Shown piece by piece: positions 57,094 through 64,000 of a stretch of DNA of 64,000 nt. Position 1 is the first letter of the stretch; the number at the start of each line of letters is the position of its first letter. The stretch lies in contig NZ_CP186274.1 in NCBI RefSeq assembly GCF_049331405.1, positions 4,526,001 to 4,590,000 of the forward strand, read 5' to 3'. A model generated the notes under the pieces. That model was not told where the DNA came from. It did no database searches and saw nothing but the letters and a program-made list of their open reading frames with translations. The translations under genes were made by a program, and so were the position numbers. The stretch comes from PoT sp049331405 (GTDB taxonomy: Bacteria; Planctomycetota; Planctomycetia; Isosphaerales; Isosphaeraceae).

Positions 57094-57459
57094 GATTCGG
57101 CTCCTTACCAGAACGATCAGACGCGGATCCTTCCCAAGCTCTCGGGATGGTGACGACGAACCGGGCAAATGGGGCAGTCTGGCAAAGTGGCCATCGAAGA
57201 CGACCATCTGCGCTTAGTCAGACAGTCACCCCAGTCCGCGAGTTCGGTCCGTGGCCAGGATCCGGCGCACGATGAGGTCTGACTCCCCACTACGACCCTT
57301 TTCGGAAATCGAGGGTTCGATCCCTGAGACTGGCCGGGAGAAATGTGGGAATCGGCTTCAGGGCCGAGAAGCCGGGAGGGAAGAAAGTCTCGAATCGACC
57401 GCCACTTCGGCCGTCCTGGGGGAGAGGCCAGGACGCCGAAGCCTTTTCGACTCAAGGCC
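57094..57459. other. Intergenic, 366 bp
   Basis: Between the AsmA-like gene and the TPR membrane protein, both on minus. No gene, hairpin or promoter recognised with confidence. Confidence 0.35.
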
Positions 57460-58758
57460 TCAACGCAAGATGCGTTCTCGGAACCGACGGCCGAGGTCGC
57501 GGAGCTTCTCGCGTTCGTCGTTGCGACGCTGCGGGTCGCCCGCCTTGGCCTGGCGGTCGGGGGGAGGTCCGTCGACGCTGATCTTCATTGCGTCCAGCGT
57601 CCCCGTGACATGGAAGACCGAGACCTCCTTGGCCACGTCGATGGCGAACTCCTCGAGCAGTTCGCGGGCCTTGCTCGGCAGACGCGATGCGAAGATGTCG
57701 GAGCGGAGCTTGTAATCGAGGTTCCCGTCGAAGTCGGTCCAGCCCGACAGGACGATGGGATACTTGGCCACGTCGATCGTGAGGTTGTCGGATCGGATCT
57801 TGGCGTCCCGGATCGCGAAGTCGGTCTTCACCGCCCCGACGCGATCCTCCTCGGGAAGCTCGAGCATGTCCGCCACCTCTTCGAGGAGACGAGATCCGTC
57901 CAGATTGATCGGGTCCAGCATCATCGTCCCCTGCCCGACCAGCGATCGCTTCAACGCCTCGCGAGTCGTGCCGGATCCTCGTACGTAGACCGTCGTCCCG
58001 AAGCGCCCTTCCAGCGACTTCGCCTTCGGCATCCCCGAGAGGATCGGGAGGAGGTAGATGATCGAGTTCGTCCCCTCGTCGAGGACGAGGTCACGCACCT
58101 GGATCCTGGCGTCGTAGGCGCAATCCGGGATGGACCGATCCCAGGACGCGGTGATGTTGAAGGTGCCGCCGTTGACCATCCCACGTAGCTCGGGGACGCT
58201 CGCATGCTTGTCGTGCCAGGTCGCCTGCCCTTGCACGTTGGAAAGGTTCAGACGCGTCTTCGACGACTCGTCGAGGATCGTGACCATTCCGCCGTTGAGC
58301 CGGATGTCGAACGAGGCCGTGTCGCAGGCGGCTGGATCCGAGTTCGAAGGTTCGGTCACCGAAGGTCGCAAAAGGTCGGCGAGTTCGAGCGATCCATCCT
58401 GACGCCGGAGGACCCGAAGACTCAGCCCGTCGACGTCGATCTCCGACGGCTCGAACTGCCCCGTGAGCATCTGCCAGGCGCTGACGTTGATACGGGCCGA
58501 GGCGACCTTGAGCCAGGGATCGTTGCTCGACCCCGGGGCCCCGATCTCCAGCCCTTCGAGATTCACACCGCCGAGGGCGCCGACTCGCAACTTCGCGAGG
58601 TGGATCGTGCGTCCCGTCGCCTTACCGAGCTTGGCCACGACCTTAGTCCGCGCCCATTCCGTGGGCGTGACCGCGAGGATCAGGAGCCAGAAGAGCGGCG
58701 GTATGAGGAAAATGACCGATGGGATCACCCACCGGAGGCGGAGGCGTCGACATTTCAT
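57460..58758 (-). CDS. AsmA-like membrane protein
   Basis: 432 aa from the ATG at 58758 (AAGGAAGGA upstream); a longer frame to 58962 lacks family features. One N-terminal membrane helix (about 9-29, WVIPSVIFLIPPLFWLLILA) is followed by a long beta-rich periplasmic domain: RTIHLAKLRVGALGGVNLEG, LEIGAPGSSND, INVSAWQMLTGQFEPSEID, VDGLSLRVLRRQDG, LNLSNVQGQATW, then a C-terminal AsmA_2-like part (GQGTMMLDPINLDGSRLLEE, LDYKLRSDIFASRL). AsmA/DUF748-type proteins bridge membranes or move phospholipids. The tail (RNDEREKLRDLGRRFRERIL) is strongly charged. Convincing at the fold level; the exact role is unknown. Confidence 0.72.
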   Translation of the reverse strand: MKCRRLRLRWVIPSVIFLIPPLFWLLILAVTPTEWARTKVVAKLGKATGRTIHLAKLRVGALGGVNLEGLEIGAPGSSNDPWLKVASARINVSAWQMLTGQFEPSEIDVDGLSLRVLRRQDGSLELADLLRPSVTEPSNSDPAACDTASFDIRLNGGMVTILDESSKTRLNLSNVQGQATWHDKHASVPELRGMVNGGTFNITASWDRSIPDCAYDARIQVRDLVLDEGTNSIIYLLPILSGMPKAKSLEGRFGTTVYVRGSGTTREALKRSLVGQGTMMLDPINLDGSRLLEEVADMLELPEEDRVGAVKTDFAIRDAKIRSDNLTIDVAKYPIVLSGWTDFDGNLDYKLRSDIFASRLPSKARELLEEFAIDVAKEVSVFHVTGTLDAMKISVDGPPPDRQAKAGDPQRRNDEREKLRDLGRRFRERILR

Positions 58759-59065
58759 GGGCGATCCTTCCTTGATCTCCCGCAAACCGAGGGATGAGGC
58801 CGTCGCATCCCTCCTGCTCAACCTCCTCAACCCGGACTGAAATCCCGCGCATCGCAATCTGCGGGCATAGAACGGCGGAACCATACTCCATCGCCGGGCG
58901 ACGAACAAGCGAAGTTTGCCCCCTTTCTTGCGGACAACTCGCGCCCGCCGGGAGCGGCCCATTGATGCCGCCTTCGGGACCGGTTAGACCAAAATCTTTC
59001 CTCCCGCGTCCCCGGGACAGCGGCAGATTGCCCGTCCCCCCATCGCCTGGTCGAAGGAGCTGAAG
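58759..59065. other. Divergent intergenic region, 307 bp
   Basis: Separates the AsmA-like gene (minus) from the CehA-like gene (plus). It should carry both promoters; no motif is strong enough to call. Confidence 0.35.
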
Positions 59066-61369
59066 GTGCGCGTCTCAGATCCGACCCTCCGACCGTTCGC
59101 CCTGCTCTTGTTCTCCCTCGTCCTGACGTATCAACGACCCGCGAAGGCCGAAGAGCTCCCCATCGTGGAGCAGGTCGAGTTCCAGCCCCTCGTCGCCCAG
59201 GTCCGGCAGGTCGTCGAGGCCCTCGAGCACCTGGGACAGCCCCTGCAAGCGGAGACCAGGAAGCAGCTCGAGGCCGCCCTCACGATGGCGGACGAACCCG
59301 CCGGGAACCGAGCCATCCAAGCGGTGCTCGACGACCTCTGCCTCGTCGGCGTCACGATCAATCCCGAGAGCCGGGTGAAGGTCTCGCAAGGGACGGCCCG
59401 CCCCCAGCTGATCCAGCATGGCTGGCGTCTCTTCCTCGTCAAGGTGCAGAACGAGGCCGGCGTGACGGCCCCGCTCGAGGTGCAGAGCCCCAACGCCGAG
59501 CGCCTCTATCGCCCCTCGACCAGCAGTGCGGAGCCGAAGGTGACGGTCCCGCTTTCGGAGATCCCCCAGCGCTGGATGGACGTCGCCGTGCTGCAGGATC
59601 GGCCGCTCAGGCGCACGCTCTCGGGTCTCGCGCTCGAGTATCGGATCCTCCAAATCTACAGCCGAGACTCCGGCAAGCGCGAAGCCAAGATCAGCTTCCA
59701 TGTCGGCCAGGGGACGCAGGACCTCGGATTCCGGAGCGACGTCGACATCCTCTTCCACTGCGAGCCGGCCGTGGAGCTGATCCTCGACGTGCGCGATACC
59801 GATGGCCGACCGGCGATGGCCTCGTTCATCGTCCGCGACCCGCAAGGGCGCGTCTATCCGTCGCAGACCCGCCGGCTCGCCCCCGACTTCTACTTCCACC
59901 CCCAGGTCTATCGCCAGACGGGCGAGGCCATCCTGGTCCCGCCTGGGACGTACACCGTCGAGTACACGCGAGGGCCGGAATACGTCACGCAGCATAAATT
60001 GATTACCGTCTTGCCCGGCAAGAGCCAGCGCGAGTCGTTCCCGCTCAAGCGCTGGGCCGACCTGTCGAAGATGAAATGGTACTCGGGAGACCACCACGTC
60101 CACGCCGCCGGCTGCGGCCACTACGAGAGCCCGACCGAGGGCGTGAAGCCGGAAGACATGATGCGGCAGATCCTGGGCGAAGACCTCGACGTGGGCTGTG
60201 TCCTGAGCTGGGGCCCCTGCTGGTACGCCCAGAAGGCCTATTTCAGCGGCGGATTGAGCCCCCTCTCCACCTCCGACCACCTGATGCGCTACGACGTCGA
60301 GGTCTCCGGCTTTCCCTCGTCGCACACGGGACACCTCTGCCTCCTCCGGCTCAAGGAGGACGACTACCCCGGCACGACCCGGATCGAGGAATGGCCGAGT
60401 TGGGACCTGCCCGTGCTCAAGTGGGGCAAGGCGCAAGGGGGCGTGGTCGGATTCTCCCACTCGGGCTGGGGACTCAAGACGAACGACACACGCGTCCCCA
60501 ACTATGAGGTCCCCCCCTTCGACGGCATCGGGGCCAATGAATATATCGTCGACGTGGTCCACGACGTCGTCGACTTCATCTCGACCGTCGACACTCCGGC
60601 CCCCTGGGAACTCAATATCTGGTATCATACGTTGAATTGTGGATTCCGAACACGAATCAGCGGCGAGACCGACTTCCCCTGCATCTACGGCGAGAAAGTC
60701 GGCCTCGGCCGGGCCTACGTCAAGCTCGAGGACGGCAAGCTCGACTTCGACCGCTGGTGCGAGGGGATCAAACTCGGCCGCTCGTACGTCTCCGACGGCA
60801 AGGCCCACCTCGTCGACTTCAAGGTCGAAGACGTGGCCGTCGGCGAGTCCGGGAGCGAGAAGAAGCTCGAACGCCCCGGCACTGTGAAGGTCACCGCCAA
60901 GGTTGCCGCCTATCTCGAGCCCGAGATCACGCCAAGACTCGAAGCCCTCAAGGCCCGCCCGATCGAGTCGAAGCCCTACTGGGATATCGAGCGGGCCCGA
61001 GCCGGCAAGACGCGGACCGTCCCCGTCGAGGTGCTCGTCAACGGATTTCCCGTCGCCCAGACCACCATCGAGGCCGACGGAACCTTCCGGGACCTCCGCT
61101 TCGACGTCCCCATCGAGCGATCGAGTTGGATCGCCCTTCGGATCTATCCCGCCGCGCACACGAATCCGGTCTTCGTGCTCGTCGGCGATCAACCGATCCG
61201 GGCCTCGAAGAAGTCGGCCGACTGGTGCCTCAAGAGCGTCGACCAGTGCTGGTCGCAGAAGCAGCGGGCGATCCGTGATGCCGAGAAGGAGGAGGCTCGC
61301 AAGGCGTTCGAGAAGGCCCGCGAAGCCTATCGAAAAATCCTCGAAGAGGCCTTCGACGACCGAACCTGA
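59066..61369 (+). CDS. CehA/McbA-like PHP-domain metallohydrolase
   Basis: 767 aa from GTG 59066, with AAGGAG six bases upstream. A signal peptide covers about 1-28 (FALLLFSLVLTYQRPAKAEE). A long N-terminal beta-domain region of about 310 residues precedes the PHP part. Metal-binding motifs are WYSGDHHVHAAGCGHY (about 338-353), GFSHSGWG, VVHDVVDFI and CGFRTRISGETDFP with its Asp, matching the CehA pattern of HxH, His and final GxD. CehA relatives hydrolyse carbamate or other esters; in planctomycetes they are secreted enzymes of unknown substrate. The C-terminus is helical and charged (DAEKEEARKAFEKAREAYRK). The amidohydrolase gene follows 209 bases later. Confidence 0.85.
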   Translation: MRVSDPTLRPFALLLFSLVLTYQRPAKAEELPIVEQVEFQPLVAQVRQVVEALEHLGQPLQAETRKQLEAALTMADEPAGNRAIQAVLDDLCLVGVTINPESRVKVSQGTARPQLIQHGWRLFLVKVQNEAGVTAPLEVQSPNAERLYRPSTSSAEPKVTVPLSEIPQRWMDVAVLQDRPLRRTLSGLALEYRILQIYSRDSGKREAKISFHVGQGTQDLGFRSDVDILFHCEPAVELILDVRDTDGRPAMASFIVRDPQGRVYPSQTRRLAPDFYFHPQVYRQTGEAILVPPGTYTVEYTRGPEYVTQHKLITVLPGKSQRESFPLKRWADLSKMKWYSGDHHVHAAGCGHYESPTEGVKPEDMMRQILGEDLDVGCVLSWGPCWYAQKAYFSGGLSPLSTSDHLMRYDVEVSGFPSSHTGHLCLLRLKEDDYPGTTRIEEWPSWDLPVLKWGKAQGGVVGFSHSGWGLKTNDTRVPNYEVPPFDGIGANEYIVDVVHDVVDFISTVDTPAPWELNIWYHTLNCGFRTRISGETDFPCIYGEKVGLGRAYVKLEDGKLDFDRWCEGIKLGRSYVSDGKAHLVDFKVEDVAVGESGSEKKLERPGTVKVTAKVAAYLEPEITPRLEALKARPIESKPYWDIERARAGKTRTVPVEVLVNGFPVAQTTIEADGTFRDLRFDVPIERSSWIALRIYPAAHTNPVFVLVGDQPIRASKKSADWCLKSVDQCWSQKQRAIRDAEKEEARKAFEKAREAYRKILEEAFDDRT

Positions 61370-61578
61370 ACGCCGCCTCAACCCTCCACCATCGCGGAAG
61401 GAGTGCCTCGCACCTACGGGGCATTCCTCCCGTCGGCTCCGATCGTCGATCCGCCTCCGGGCGATGGTGTGGGTTTTCGATGCTTTGGCCGCCCTGCCCC
61501 GAACGCACCTGGGGTCCGCCTCGGGTGCCACCGGACTCAACCCACCCACATACCCCCCTCGGGGATCGGACGATCACC

Positions 61579-63366
61579 ATGCCGACCGATGAGTCACTTG
61601 TTTCGAAGGGGCCTGGATTGGTGCCTGGGTTCGCGTTCTTGATCCTCGCGTGTTGGTCCACGGCTTGCCTCGGCGATGAGACGAGGCAAGCCGACGTTAT
61701 TATCCGCAATGCGAAGGTCATCACAATCGCCCCGGGAGACCGCATCGCCGAGGCCGTCGCCATCGCCCAGGATCGTATCCTGGCCGTCGGCACGAACGCC
61801 GAAATCCAGGCCCTGACCGGGCTGAAGACTCGCATCATCGACGCCAAGGGCAAGGCCCTGATGCCCGGCCTGTACGACAGTCACGTCCATCCGCTTGGTG
61901 CAGCGTCGAGCGAGCAGGACCACCCGATACCCTCCTATCCGTCGCTCGCCGCGATCCTGACCTACATCGCCGATCGCGCGTTGAAGCAGCCCAAGGGTAC
62001 CTGGATCGTGGTCCGCTACGCCTTCCCCACCCGCCTGGATGAGAGCCGGTTCCCGACCCGCGCGGAGCTTGATGCCGTCGCCCCCGACCACATGGCCCTG
62101 CACCAGGCGGGGCCGGCGGGGATCGCCAACACGAAGGCCCTGACCTATTCCAAGATCACCAAGGACACGCCCGACCCCCCCGCCGGCCGGATCGTGAAGG
62201 ATCCCGCGACGGGGGAGCCGACGGGCTTGCTCCGCAACGCCTATTCGGTCCTCAAGGATCTGCCCAAGGACGCGTATGGCGATGACGGCCCTCCCGCCAC
62301 CCAGCGCGTGCAGGAACTCTTCCGCCGCTACAATTCGAGGGGTCTGACGAGCGTCGCCGACCGCTCGGCGAGCGTCGAGGCCTTGCGGACCTATCGCGGC
62401 CTTCGCGACCGGGGCGAGTTGAACCTCCGGGTGAACGCTACGCGTGTCCTGTCGCCCCCCTTCGGCGATCGGCCCGTGATCGCGTCCAAGCTCGCCGAGC
62501 TCTCGCGCGACGACAACGGTGAGGCCAACGGGCCAACGGGCGTCGGCGATCACTGGGTCCGCATCGGCCCGCTCAAGCTGTTTCTCGACGGCGGCATGCT
62601 CAATGGGACCGCCTCGATGCGCGAGCCCTGGGGCGTCGGGCCGACGTATCAGATCACCGAGCCCGACTACAAAGGGCTCCTGTTCGTGCCTCCCCCGCAA
62701 CTCGCAATCATCGCCGAGGAGGCCGCACGCCGGGGCTGGCAACTCACCGCCCACACGGCCGGCGAGGCTGCCATGGACGAGCTCCTCTCGGCTTATGAGA
62801 AGGCCGATCGGGCGGTCGGCATCCTGGGCAAGCGCTGGCTGATCACGCACGCGAACTTCACATCGGCCGAGAACATCGAGCGGTGTGCCCGGCTCGGCGT
62901 GGGTGCCGATTTGCAGCCGGCCTGGATCTTCAAGGACACGAGGACGCTGCTTCCCCTGCTCGGTCCCAAACGGATGGCCTGGTTCCACCCCTATCGCAAG
63001 TGGCTCGACGCCGGCCTGACGATCGGAGGCGGCAGCGACCACATGATCCGGCTCGACCCGATCGAGGCCACGAACCCGTGGGATCCCTGGCTCGGGATCT
63101 GGGTCGCGGTCACCCGCCAGACCGACCGCGCCGGGGTGCTGAACCCCGACCAGAAGCTGAGCCGGATCGAGGCCTTGCGCTTTTATACGATCAACAATGC
63201 CCGGCTCCACTCCGAGGAGGCCGAGAAAGGCTCGATCGAGCCGGGCAAGCTCGCGGACCTGATCCTCCTCGACCGCGACCCCCTGACCTGCCCCGAGGAC
63301 GACCTGAAGTCGACTGAGGTCCTCTGGACGATGGTCGGCGGCAAGGTCGTCTACGAGGCGCGTTGA
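61579..63366 (+). CDS. YtcJ-like amidohydrolase
   Basis: 595 aa from the ATG at 61579; the frame opens at 61480 but the extra residues are not signal-like. A hydrophobic N-terminus (VPGFAFLILACWSTACLGDE) is a signal peptide; the Cys does not sit in a good lipobox. The amidohydrolase 3 domain starts ADVIIRNAKVITIAPGDRIA. Metal ligands are in DSHVHP (about 101-106), LTAHTAGEAAMDELL, LITHANF and GGGSDHMI. The end GKLADLILLDRDPLTCPEDDL is typical of the YtcJ family. It probably hydrolyses amide or ester substrates outside the cytoplasm; substrate unknown. It is followed after 25 bases by the methyltransferase gene. Confidence 0.9.
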   Translation: MPTDESLVSKGPGLVPGFAFLILACWSTACLGDETRQADVIIRNAKVITIAPGDRIAEAVAIAQDRILAVGTNAEIQALTGLKTRIIDAKGKALMPGLYDSHVHPLGAASSEQDHPIPSYPSLAAILTYIADRALKQPKGTWIVVRYAFPTRLDESRFPTRAELDAVAPDHMALHQAGPAGIANTKALTYSKITKDTPDPPAGRIVKDPATGEPTGLLRNAYSVLKDLPKDAYGDDGPPATQRVQELFRRYNSRGLTSVADRSASVEALRTYRGLRDRGELNLRVNATRVLSPPFGDRPVIASKLAELSRDDNGEANGPTGVGDHWVRIGPLKLFLDGGMLNGTASMREPWGVGPTYQITEPDYKGLLFVPPPQLAIIAEEAARRGWQLTAHTAGEAAMDELLSAYEKADRAVGILGKRWLITHANFTSAENIERCARLGVGADLQPAWIFKDTRTLLPLLGPKRMAWFHPYRKWLDAGLTIGGGSDHMIRLDPIEATNPWDPWLGIWVAVTRQTDRAGVLNPDQKLSRIEALRFYTINNARLHSEEAEKGSIEPGKLADLILLDRDPLTCPEDDLKSTEVLWTMVGGKVVYEAR

Positions 63367-63391
63367 GGCTCGCCCTTTCCCCGAGGTTTTT

Positions 63392-64000
63392 ATGTCAGAG
63401 CATGACCGGGCGTTGTCGGTGGCCTTCGATGGCCAGGCCCAGAAATTCGAGCGAGCCCCGGTCCAGAGCGACCCCGCGGCGCTGGCGCGGTTGGTCCAGT
63501 TCGCCGGGCTCGCCCCCGACAGTTACATCCTCGACGCCGGCTGCGGCCCGGGGCTCGTCAGCACGGCCCTGCTCCAGGCCGGGCACCGCGTCTTCGGCGT
63601 CGACCTCTCCGCCGAGATGATCGCCAGAGCCCGCACGCGCGGCGAGCCGTTTGGCGACCGCGCTCAGTTCTCGCAGACAACGGTTTTCGACCCGTCTCTC
63701 TGGGGCCCGTTCGACGCGACGATCTCGCGCTACGTGCTCCACCACGTCACCGACCCGGCCGAATTCCTGTTCCGCCAGGTCGAATTGCTCCGCCCCGGCG
63801 GCGTCGTGATCCTCTGCGACCACACCACCGACCCCGACCGTGATCGGGCTCGGCATCATCAGGAGATCGAGAAGGCGCGCGACTCGACCCACACCCTCAA
63901 CCTGACCCCGGGGGCGATCATCGACCTCTTCGCCTCCGCCGGGCTCTTCGAGATCCAGATGGTTGAGGAGACATTCACCCTCGACTTCGACGAGTGGTTC
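63392..64000 (+). CDS. Class I SAM-dependent methyltransferase, 5' part
   Basis: The frame starts at the ATG at 63392 (GAGG a few bases upstream) and runs off the window, with 203 codons visible. SAM-binding motif I is ILDAGCGPG at about 46-54, followed by RVFGVDLSAEMIARA and, as motif III-like, VELLRPGGVVILCDHT. ATISRYVLHHVTDPAEFLFR is the post-II motif of UbiE/Methyltransf_11-type enzymes. The substrate is not predictable. It lies 25 bases after the amidohydrolase gene and is probably cotranscribed with it. Confidence 0.88.
   Translation, partial: MSEHDRALSVAFDGQAQKFERAPVQSDPAALARLVQFAGLAPDSYILDAGCGPGLVSTALLQAGHRVFGVDLSAEMIARARTRGEPFGDRAQFSQTTVFDPSLWGPFDATISRYVLHHVTDPAEFLFRQVELLRPGGVVILCDHTTDPDRDRARHHQEIEKARDSTHTLNLTPGAIIDLFASAGLFEIQMVEETFTLDFDEWF

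Noticed and set aside
61621..61686. A possible lipoprotein signal in the YtcJ-like amidohydrolase.
   Set aside because: The residues before the Cys (STA) do not form a lipobox, so an ordinary signal peptide is more likely.

Overview
The window looks like a chromosomal stretch of a GC-rich planctomycete, most likely close to the Isosphaeraceae (genera such as Singulisphaera or Paludisphaera). The markers are a DUF1559 pilin-like protein with an H-x-G-G...DG tail, a PVC-type propeller/cytochrome c protein, a DUF1080 protein, a PEP-CTERM exported protein, giant pseudopilins, and an EF-G of the spirochaete/planctomycete/mitochondrial type. Family assignments come from reading motifs; no database search was possible. 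No rRNA, tRNA, CRISPR array, insertion sequence or prophage was recognised.

Layout. 1-2.9 kb: the 3' part of a large unknown protein, mobA, and a small membrane protein. 3.0-7.2 kb (minus): one very large secreted protein joining a LamG-like domain, a beta-propeller, cytochrome c and a ThuA-like domain. 7.4-25.8 kb (minus): a type IV pilus/type II secretion-like locus read right to left: PilB-type ATPase, PilT, second PilB-type ATPase, PilC, then three very large minor-pseudopilin-like proteins (442, 687 and 2047 aa) and a DUF1559 pilin. 26.5-34.3 kb (minus): ppdK, then a probable glycan operon (nucleotide-sugar dehydrogenase, NAD-dependent epimerase/decarboxylase, GT2 glycosyltransferase) and a DUF3179 protein. 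34.7-36.8 kb (minus): fusA. 37.7-40.4 kb (plus): a signal-peptidase-like membrane protein that lacks its catalytic dyad, a HIT protein and a PIN/TRAM protein. 40.6-44.2 kb (minus): a four-CxxC mini-protein, an AlaC-like aminotransferase and an HtrA protease. 44.5-50.9 kb: an RlmN-like radical SAM enzyme, DUF1080 and a hypothetical on minus, then an MMPL transporter and a TPR protein on plus. 51.8-58.8 kb: a choice-of-anchor A/PEP-CTERM protein (plus), then clpC, a TPR membrane protein and an AsmA-like protein (minus). 59.1-64 kb (plus): a CehA-like PHP hydrolase, a YtcJ-like amidohydrolase and the start of a SAM methyltransferase.

Many genes are monocistronic and close with a clear intrinsic terminator; nine strong or moderate ones are listed. 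Several starts are GTG and are fixed by a good Shine-Dalgarno sequence at the right distance (the RlmN-like gene, the PEP-CTERM gene, the TPR membrane protein, the CehA-like gene).

The most unusual part is the pilin locus. All three candidate tip pseudopilins are several times the usual size for their families, the largest gene is visibly AT-rich against a GC-rich background, and the spacers around it carry several inverted repeats. Next come the inactive-looking S26-like protein, the LamG/propeller/cytochrome/ThuA fusion, and a 13-bp hairpin directly in front of the RlmN-like ribosome binding site.
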